Notes under the pieces: generated by a model
Told to the model about the DNA's origin: nothing
Seen by the model: only the letters and a program-made list of their open reading frames with translations
Databases searched by the model: none
Shown here: piece by piece, positions 1 through 5,094 of the stretch
Layout: each line of letters starts with the position of its first letter
How positions within the stretch are numbered: the first letter of the stretch is position 1
Program-made: the position numbers and the translations under genes
NCBI GenBank assembly: GCA_030833145.1
Contig: JAURHT010000135.1
Coordinates: 1-5,094 of the forward strand
DNA: 5,094 nucleotides
Direction of reading: 5' to 3'
From: Aquirufa sp.
GTDB taxonomy: Bacteria; Bacteroidota; Bacteroidia; Cytophagales; Spirosomataceae

Positions 1-828
1 AAACACGTGAAACAGGCCCGTTTTGACGCACCTTATCATTTTCATCCGGAATTAGAATTAACCTTGATTATCGCTGGAGAGGGAAAACGCTTTATTGGAA
101 ATCAAATCACCGATTTTAGACCTGGAGATCTCGTTTTACTTGGAGAAAACCTACCCCATTGTTGGCAAAACCACCGCAAAGATTGGCTTTTAGAAGATCC
201 TGATCCAGAAGGAGCGCAAGCCTTAGTCATTCACTTTCGAAAGGATTTTCTAGGAGAGGAATTCTTGTCAAATGAGGCCTGCATTGGATTGAAGAATCTG
301 TTCGAGAAAGCAAAAACCGGATTCTCCATTGTGGGACCCACACAAGATAAAATCGCCCGTGAAATGTTAGCGCTAAGCGAGATGGCGCCCTTCCCTCGGC
401 TTTTGGCCTTCTTACAAATCCTGCACACCATCGGAATTTCTACCGCGGACGTACAGGCCATCGATACGACCGAAGGGAATTATGCGATCGCAGAAGGGGA
501 TTTAGAGCGCATCAATCGCGTGTATGCTTACGTCATTGCGAATTACACACAAGAGGTGCATTTAGACGAGGTAGCTCATTTAGCTAATATGACGGAAACG
601 GCTTTCTGTCGGTATTTCAAGAAAGTGACGAATAAAACCTTTGTGGAGTTAGTGACGGAATTCCGAGTAAAACACGCCTGTACCTTATTGCGCACCACGA
701 ATAAACCGATGATCGAAGTGTGTTTTGAGAGCGGTTTTGGCAACATTTCCCACTTCAATAAGCAATTCAAAGCCTGGATGAATACGCCGCCTTTGCAATA
801 CCGCAAAATGGTAAATGAATGGCGCTAG
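1..828 (+). CDS. AraC-family transcriptional regulator (cupin sensor plus HTH), 5' end cut by window
   Basis: This is a cytoplasmic DNA-binding regulator. Numbering from the GTG at 7, an AraC-type cupin sensor covers about residues 5-60: a HFHPELE segment at 11-17, RPGD at 38-41 and LPH at 49-51. A helical linker follows (about 70-160). The C-terminal AraC/XylS DNA-binding domain spans about 165-270, with a first helix-turn-helix at about 185-211 and a second at about 235-266 (ESGFGNISHFNKQF, then TPPLQYR). Relatives with this layout often control sugar or other nutrient uptake genes, but the ligand and targets cannot be read here. The frame stays open through bases 1-6 (Lys-His), and relatives usually carry about 15-25 residues before the cupin. 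I therefore treat the gene as 5'-partial rather than starting at the GTG. Its TAG stop lies inside the last codons of the convergent terC gene. The family call is very secure; the role is unknown. Confidence 0.93.
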   Translation, partial: KHVKQARFDAPYHFHPELELTLIIAGEGKRFIGNQITDFRPGDLVLLGENLPHCWQNHRKDWLLEDPDPEGAQALVIHFRKDFLGEEFLSNEACIGLKNLFEKAKTGFSIVGPTQDKIAREMLALSEMAPFPRLLAFLQILHTIGISTADVQAIDTTEGNYAIAEGDLERINRVYAYVIANYTQEVHLDEVAHLANMTETAFCRYFKKVTNKTFVELVTEFRVKHACTLLRTTNKPMIEVCFESGFGNISHFNKQFKAWMNTPPLQYRKMVNEWR

Positions 829-1874
829 GCCTCTTTCTTCTCTGGAAATAAAACGCTTAACAAGATACTGATCGTCAAAATTCCGATGATTACGCCTAAA
901 GAAGAAAGCGTCCCAAAACCCCATTCTTCTAACTTCGAATGTGCCAGCATTTTTCCTCCCACAAAGCTTAATAAAACGCCCAAGCCCATAGGCAAGAAAC
1001 GGAACAAGCCCATCAAACTAGAGAGAAAGAAGAAGAGTGACCGAAGTCCCATCACGGCAAAAACGTTCGAAAAGAAGACGATATAAGGGTCTTTCGAGAT
1101 GGAGAAAATGGCCGGAATCGAATCCACGGCAAACAAAATATCGGTAAACGCAATCACCACAACGATCACAAACAAGGGCGTCATATACAGTTTGCCCGTC
1201 TTCAGACGCACAAAGAAACGCCCGATCACATTGCGTTTGTAGACATTAAAATACTTTGATAAAATCTTAACCACCGGATGTTCGCCCGGCTCGATGTGCT
1301 CCTCCTCGCCAGAAGAAAACAAAATCTTCACCCCGGTGTAGACTAGGAAAGCGCCAAAAACATAGATTATCCAATCAAATTTCTGCAACAAGGCCGCGCC
1401 CAAGAAGATAAAAATCAAGCGCAAGACGATGGCGCCTAAGATTCCCCAAACGAGGATTTTTTTGTAATAACGCTTTTGGACCCCAAAAGAATTAAAGATC
1501 AAAATGAACACAAAAACATTATCCGCAGACAAGGAATATTCGACTAGATAACCCGTAATGAACTCTAACGATAGGTTATTTTGAAAAACCGACAATGCCT
1601 CCGCATACGAACCCGATCCTAAATCGATGTGCGCCGCATACGCTTGCTGCACCACTTTCAGACTTGCCATATCCGTAATCCCGTGGACCATCGCCCCGTT
1701 ATACCCTAAGAAAATATAGAACGCAATCGCTAACAACACCCACATTCCCGTCCAAAATACCGCTTCTTTAAACGTCACTTCTGCTGCGGTATCCTTCTTA
1801 AATACGCCTAGGTCGATTAACATCACGGCTATCACACCCACTGAAAAAAGAAGAAAAAATAGCGATTCGCTCAT
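825..1874 (-). CDS. TerC/Alx-family integral membrane protein, probable metal-ion (manganese) exporter
   Basis: This is a 349-residue inner-membrane protein of the TerC family (Pfam TerC; E. coli Alx is the best-studied relative and exports manganese). About nine hydrophobic segments are visible, near residues 4-25, 38-58, 104-130, 138-162, 166-186, 232-256, 263-289, 293-311 and 322-343. Family hallmarks are an acidic residue in TM1 (D21 in IDLGVF), EYSLSADNVFVF at 112-123, and FTDILFAVDSIPA at 243-255 with D245 and D251; such intramembrane acidic residues are the likely metal ligands. A loop of about 45 residues (59-104) between TM2 and TM3 is longer than in Alx but, from memory, is shared by other Bacteroidota TerC proteins. 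A charged loop (EEEHIEPGEHP, 190-200) follows TM5. Older names tie the family to tellurite resistance, but no ter cluster (terB, terD, terZ) is present here. The ATG at 1874 starts directly before TM1 and has an AT-rich leader. Transport of Mn is inferred. Confidence 0.94.
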   Translation of the reverse strand: MSESLFFLLFSVGVIAVMLIDLGVFKKDTAAEVTFKEAVFWTGMWVLLAIAFYIFLGYNGAMVHGITDMASLKVVQQAYAAHIDLGSGSYAEALSVFQNNLSLEFITGYLVEYSLSADNVFVFILIFNSFGVQKRYYKKILVWGILGAIVLRLIFIFLGAALLQKFDWIIYVFGAFLVYTGVKILFSSGEEEHIEPGEHPVVKILSKYFNVYKRNVIGRFFVRLKTGKLYMTPLFVIVVVIAFTDILFAVDSIPAIFSISKDPYIVFFSNVFAVMGLRSLFFFLSSLMGLFRFLPMGLGVLLSFVGGKMLAHSKLEEWGFGTLSSLGVIIGILTISILLSVLFPEKKEA

Positions 1875-1892
1875 AAATATTTAATTTTACAC

Positions 1893-1925
1893 TTTGGCCG
1901 CACAAAGGTCGCAAAAATAGCTTAG
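1893..1925 (+). promoter_or_regulatory. Weak candidate promoter for the glycosyltransferase gene
   Basis: A TTTG at 1893-1896 is followed 21 bases later by TAGCTTAG at 1918-1925, one mismatch from TAnnTTTG. This fits the loose -33/-7 arrangement of Bacteroidota promoters. The start point would fall at about 1931-1933, so the message would be leaderless or nearly so. The -7 candidate shares its TA (1918-1919) with the minus-strand terC box. An alternative is TACACTTTG at 1888-1896, which has one extra base between TA and TTTG. This is a tentative call. Confidence 0.22.
1912..1919 (-). promoter_or_regulatory. Candidate Bacteroidota -7 promoter box for terC
   Basis: Read on the minus strand, these bases are TATTTTTG, an exact match to the TAnnTTTG -7 consensus of the Bacteroidota primary sigma factor. 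Transcription would begin near 1905, giving a leader of about 30 bases before the terC ATG at 1874. The expected upstream -33 TTTG is not clear; only a weak TTCG-like stretch lies about 20 bases upstream, inside the start of the glycosyltransferase gene. The match could be chance in AT-rich DNA, but the spacer is only 58 bases and a terC promoter must lie in or very near it. Confidence 0.4.
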
Positions 1926-1932
1926 AAAAAAT

Positions 1933-2670
1933 ATGTACGAAGGTAAAAAGGTCATCGTCGTTATGCCCGCTTACAAGGCCGCTCTAACCCTAGAGAAAAC
2001 ATACCACGAAATCCCGCACGACTGGGTGGACGAGGTGATTTTAGTCGATGACCACAGCCCAGACAATACGGTAGAAGTGGCGAAAGCCGTGGGTATACAA
2101 CACGTAATCAGACACGATAAAAATCTGGGTTACGGGGGAAATCAGAAGACTTGTTATACGAAGGCTTTGGAGCTGGGTGGTGACATCGTCATCATGTTAC
2201 ACCCGGATTACCAATACACACCGATGTTATTGAAAGCAATGATTTCGATCATCGGGAATGGCTTGTATCCGGTCGTTTTTGCTTCTCGTATCTTAGGAAA
2301 AGGTGCGTTAAAAGGAGGTATGCCGATTTACAAATACATTGCGAATCGCTTGTTGACCTTGTTTCAGAACATCATGATTGACCAAAAGCTCTCCGAATAC
2401 CACACCGGTTACCGGGCATTCTCGCGTGAGGCTTTGGAAGCCGTGAAATTCACAAAATGCGACGATGATTTCATCTTCGATAACCAAATGGTCTTACAGC
2501 TTTTCTGGAAAGGTTTCGAGGTAGGCGAGGTGACTTGCCCTACGAAGTATTTTGACGAAGCCTCTTCGATTAATTTCAAGCGTAGCTCCATCTATGGATT
2601 AGGCGTACTTTGGTATTCTGTCCGTTACCGCCTCGCGAAGTGGGGATGGAAATGGGATTTAATGAACTAA
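1933..2670 (+). CDS. Family 2 glycosyltransferase, DPM1-like (polyprenyl-phosphate sugar synthase type)
   Basis: This is a 245-residue cytoplasmic GT-A fold enzyme without a membrane anchor, expected to move a sugar from a nucleotide donor to an acceptor such as polyprenyl phosphate. It starts in typical family fashion with strand 1 (KVIVVMPAYKAALTL, 6-20), then VDDHSPDNT at 38-46 (D39/D40 contact the nucleotide) and the HDKNLGYGGN segment at 61-70. The metal-binding DXD region reads LHPDYQYTP (89-97), with His in place of the first Asp and D92 retained. Further landmarks are GYRAFSREAL at 159-168, an acidic DDDFIFDNQ at 177-185, and a conserved-looking SSINFKRSSIYGLGVLWYSVRYR tail (split by family as 211-220 and 221-233). 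The length matches single-domain DPM1-like enzymes. The ATG at 1933 is preceded by A-rich sequence without a Shine-Dalgarno. It stands alone, divergent from terC and closed by a terminator, with no glycan cluster nearby, so donor and acceptor are unknown. Confidence 0.92.
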   Translation: MYEGKKVIVVMPAYKAALTLEKTYHEIPHDWVDEVILVDDHSPDNTVEVAKAVGIQHVIRHDKNLGYGGNQKTCYTKALELGGDIVIMLHPDYQYTPMLLKAMISIIGNGLYPVVFASRILGKGALKGGMPIYKYIANRLLTLFQNIMIDQKLSEYHTGYRAFSREALEAVKFTKCDDDFIFDNQMVLQLFWKGFEVGEVTCPTKYFDEASSINFKRSSIYGLGVLWYSVRYRLAKWGWKWDLMN

Positions 2671-2672
2671 TT

Positions 2673-2708
2673 AAAAAAGCCTCAGATTTTACGGTCTGAG
2701 GCTTTTTT
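2673..2708. terminator. Bidirectional intrinsic terminator between convergent genes
   Basis: A perfect inverted repeat: GCCTCAGA (2679-2686) pairs with TCTGAGGC (2695-2702) around an eight-base loop. It is flanked by six A (2673-2678) and six T (2703-2708), which extend the stem to 14 pairs. Either strand therefore gives a GC-rich hairpin followed by a U run. It begins two bases after the glycosyltransferase stop and ends seven bases before the receptor stop, so it most likely serves both transcripts. Confidence 0.93.
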
Positions 2709-2715
2709 GTCTCTA

Positions 2716-5085
2716 TTAGAATCGAATACTTGCTCCCAGCAAGAAATTAAATCCGGCTTGCGGATAGTAGAAATTCTCCGAGATCATATTCCCTGCATAT
2801 CGATACGAATAGGTATAGCCATTCGAAGAATACATTTCGTTCAGCACATTATTCAATAATAGCGTAAAGGCCGGGCCTTTCTTCATCGAATATTTCAAAC
2901 GAATGTCTTGAGTCGTGTAGGCTTTTAAGGAGCGCCCTTCATTCGATGTATTATCCAAGTATTGTTTCCCCACATATTTGCTCAACAAACTCGCTTCGAA
3001 AGCGCCTACCATATAGGTCAGCGTATTTCCTGCGATAAAAGATGGCGAATAGGCGATATCTGTATTTTCGTGATGTATGACAGGCATATCATAGGTATCA
3101 TAATCGATTATTTCCTCTTTGAAATGGCGGATGCGGTTTTGGCTTAGCGTCACATTTCCATTCCAAAGCAGGCGCTTCGAGATTTGATAATTCAGGGATG
3201 CCTCAACCCCTAAACGATAACTATCATCCACGTTCTTGCGGATGGCATCTCCCGTGGAATTGACTGCTCCCGTCAAAACAAGCTGATCTTGGTAGTTCAT
3301 GAAATAGCCATTCAATTGAAACGCATATTTCGTGCCTGAACGCTGGTACCCTAGTTCATAGTCTTGCAAATATTCTGCGCGGGGTGCAGCTCCTGGATTG
3401 TCCACAAAATCTTGTCGACTCGGCTCCTTACTTCCAGCAGAAACAGAGGCAAACACTTTAGCTTGTTCTGAAATTTGATGTGTTAATCCAAATTTAGGAT
3501 TGAAGAACGCATAGGTATTGTCCGCATCCAAGGCCAAAAACTTATCAGCGGTTCCCTTCATCACATGTCCCACGGTACGGTATTGTAAATCTAGGTAGGC
3601 ATTCCAAGCAGCAGATAAATTAAAGTTCGCTTTCGCATACAAGTTTAAATCCGTTTTTTGCGAACGGCTTCGGTACCATTCAAATCCAGGCAATGGATCT
3701 ACTAATATGCCAAAATGACGCCCAATGTAGCGATTCCATGCGCCACCGAAAGTAAACTTGAACTTTTGAGATCCAGTATAATTCAAGGCAAAAGTCGAGC
3801 CATAGAAGTCATTATCTAGCCATTTGCGGCGAATGACATCTGCTGCGATAATCGAAGTTACTCCATAATTCAACATCGCCGCATCGGGCTTGAACTCTTC
3901 ATAATACCCGCGACCATACGTATAATGCGCATTCAAATCTAAGTTCCAAGCCTCCGTCAATCGGTGGTTAGTAATTAACTGAAAGTGATCCTGTGCGTAG
4001 TTATCTGTCTGGTTATCGTAGGTATAATAGTTGTAAGTTCGACCGCTATTCAACAAATTATTGGCATCAGCTGTAGACAAATAATTGCGATCGATAAAGG
4101 CTTTCATCTCCGCTTCCGACCCATTAACCCTACTTTCGGGGGTACCATACCAAGATTGATATGTTTTTTCGTTCCCTGTGAAATAATTAAAACGGGCGAA
4201 ACTCTTCTTTCCAAAGTAGCCCGCAGAGAAATAAGCAGAAAGCAAATTAGAGGAGGCGCGATCAATATATCCATCCGAAACGATACGCGATAAACGGCCA
4301 TCAATCGTAAATTTTCCTCCTAACAAACCTGAACCTGCTTTAATTGTCGTTTTTAGTGTTCCAAAAGATCCGCCAGACGCATTCACTTCGCCATAAGCCT
4401 TAGGCTCAAACGTATTCGTCTGCATATTCACAGAACCTCCAAAAGCCCCTGCCCCGTTCGTGGAAGTTCCTACCCCGCGCTGGATTTGAACCGAGTTCAC
4501 TGAACTCGCAAAGTCCGGCATATTCACCCAAAATGTACCTTGCGATTCCGAATCATTAATCGGAATACCATTCACCGTTACGTTCACCCGTGTCGCATCG
4601 GAACCACGAATTCGAATACCCGTATAGCCTATACCCGCTCCGGCATCGGAAGTGGTAACAATTGAAGGCGTAAAATTGAGTAAAAGTGGCATATCCTGGC
4701 CCAGATTGCTTTTTCCTAGTTCGGCAGCCGATACATTCGAATAGGCCATCGCTGAATTTTCATCCGCACGAGTGGCGCGAACTACGACTTCATCTTGCAA
4801 GAAATTAGACTTTTTCAATCCAATTTTATTCGCTTGATCTGCCGAAACTTCCACAGGTTCATAGCCCACAAAGCGTACGACTAAAACGGCCTTGGACGAG
4901 ACCGTTAAATTAAAATGCCCTTTAGCATCTGTCACGTTTCCTTTCTGACTTCCTTTCACAGAAACGGAAGCACCCCATAAAGGGGCTTTGGTCTCCAAAT
5001 CGAAAACGATTCCCTGTACTTTTTGTGCAAATACACTATGCACACACAAAATAAGCGTAATAATAAGCGTTGTTGCCTTTTTCAT
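2716..5085 (-). CDS. TonB-dependent outer-membrane receptor, FecA/CirA-like, with N-terminal CarboxypepD_reg-like domain
   Basis: This is a complete 789-residue active-transport receptor that uses TonB-ExbBD energy to bring a ligand across the outer membrane. A signal peptide covers 1-20 (MKK, hydrophobic core, then VFA before Q21). Residues about 22-92 form a carboxypeptidase-regulatory-like beta-sandwich (VQGIVFDLETKAPLWGASV; GNVTDAKGHFNL; VRFVGYEPVEV), common on Bacteroidota receptors. A TonB-box-like DEVVVRATR lies at 98-106. The plug follows (about 108-222), with GIRIRGSDATRVNVTVNGIP (156-175), NDSESQGTFWVNMPDF and IQRGVGTSTNGAGAFGGSVNM (201-221). The rest (about 228-789) is an aromatic-rich 22-strand-type barrel ending in a terminal Phe, the usual BAM signal. 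There is no SusD partner nearby, so a siderophore, metal-chelate or cobalamin-like ligand is more likely than a glycan, but nothing fixes it. The ATG at 5085 has an A-rich leader; its promoter lies outside the window. Confidence 0.95.
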   Translation of the reverse strand: MKKATTLIITLILCVHSVFAQKVQGIVFDLETKAPLWGASVSVKGSQKGNVTDAKGHFNLTVSSKAVLVVRFVGYEPVEVSADQANKIGLKKSNFLQDEVVVRATRADENSAMAYSNVSAAELGKSNLGQDMPLLLNFTPSIVTTSDAGAGIGYTGIRIRGSDATRVNVTVNGIPINDSESQGTFWVNMPDFASSVNSVQIQRGVGTSTNGAGAFGGSVNMQTNTFEPKAYGEVNASGGSFGTLKTTIKAGSGLLGGKFTIDGRLSRIVSDGYIDRASSNLLSAYFSAGYFGKKSFARFNYFTGNEKTYQSWYGTPESRVNGSEAEMKAFIDRNYLSTADANNLLNSGRTYNYYTYDNQTDNYAQDHFQLITNHRLTEAWNLDLNAHYTYGRGYYEEFKPDAAMLNYGVTSIIAADVIRRKWLDNDFYGSTFALNYTGSQKFKFTFGGAWNRYIGRHFGILVDPLPGFEWYRSRSQKTDLNLYAKANFNLSAAWNAYLDLQYRTVGHVMKGTADKFLALDADNTYAFFNPKFGLTHQISEQAKVFASVSAGSKEPSRQDFVDNPGAAPRAEYLQDYELGYQRSGTKYAFQLNGYFMNYQDQLVLTGAVNSTGDAIRKNVDDSYRLGVEASLNYQISKRLLWNGNVTLSQNRIRHFKEEIIDYDTYDMPVIHHENTDIAYSPSFIAGNTLTYMVGAFEASLLSKYVGKQYLDNTSNEGRSLKAYTTQDIRLKYSMKKGPAFTLLLNNVLNEMYSSNGYTYSYRYAGNMISENFYYPQAGFNFLLGASIRF

Positions 5086-5094
5086 TTTTTTGAA

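Noticed and set aside
7..9. GTG as the start codon of the AraC regulator
   Set aside because: The frame is open to base 1 and the cupin HFHPE motif comes only about ten residues after this GTG, whereas relatives have a longer N-terminus. The codon is more likely an internal valine.
792..808. Hairpin TTTGC/GCAAA near the end of the regulator as a terminator for terC
   Set aside because: The stem has only about five pairs, lies within coding sequence, and has no T run after it on either strand.
825..1874. Tellurite-resistance operon
   Set aside because: Only the TerC-family gene is present. Its neighbours are a regulator and a glycosyltransferase on the opposite strand, not terB, terD, terE or terZ.
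1875..1932. A yybP-ykoY manganese riboswitch before terC
   Set aside because: Such elements control alx and other manganese exporters elsewhere, but they need roughly 100 bases or more. The spacer here is 58 bases and AT-rich, without the expected paired loops.
2409..4304. Open frames antisense to or overlapping the glycosyltransferase and receptor genes (for example 2409-2591 minus, 3985-4293 plus)
   Set aside because: They lie wholly inside well-supported genes on the other strand or frame and show no recognisable domain, so they are shadow frames.
5040..5085. Lipoprotein signal (Cys14 in LILC) at the N-terminus of the TonB receptor
   Set aside because: The residue before Cys is Leu rather than Gly, Ala or Ser, and a better signal peptidase I site (VFA before Q21) follows. 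TonB receptors are not lipoproteins.

Overview
The window holds four protein genes and almost no free DNA. It looks like a chromosomal segment of a Bacteroidota bacterium, perhaps of the Cytophagales; that rank is a weak guess. Support comes from the TonB-dependent receptor with an N-terminal carboxypeptidase-regulatory-like domain, the TerC variant with a long loop after TM2, A-rich leaders without Shine-Dalgarno sequences before the three visible starts, and a TAnnTTTG-like promoter box. No transposase, integrase, tRNA, rRNA, CRISPR array or long repeat is visible.

Layout, left to right. (1) 1-828, plus strand: an AraC-family regulator with an N-terminal cupin sensor and a C-terminal double helix-turn-helix. 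The reading frame is open to the left edge, so the true N-terminus is probably cut off. (2) 825-1874, minus strand: a TerC/Alx-family membrane protein, convergent with the regulator. The two genes overlap by the four bases CTAG, which supply a TAG stop on each strand. (3) 1875-1932: a 58-base divergent spacer that must carry the promoters or leaders of terC and the next gene. (4) 1933-2670, plus strand: a soluble family 2 glycosyltransferase related to dolichyl/polyprenyl-phosphate sugar synthases. (5) 2673-2708: a strong symmetric hairpin terminator flanked by A and T runs, able to stop transcription from both sides. (6) 2716-5085, minus strand: a complete TonB-dependent outer-membrane receptor of the FecA/CirA-like rather than SusC type. 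Its promoter lies beyond the right edge.

The four genes do not form an operon: orientations alternate (+ - + -), so each is probably its own transcription unit or the end of one. No shared pathway can be read from the window. The regulator probably senses a small molecule, TerC probably exports a metal ion (manganese in studied relatives), the glycosyltransferase probably builds a lipid-linked sugar or cell-surface glycan, and the receptor imports an unidentified ligand, probably an iron chelate or similar. I see no convincing undescribed system. The points most worth a second look are compact-genome features (the shared stop palindrome and the overlapping divergent promoter candidates) and the altered DXD motif of the glycosyltransferase.
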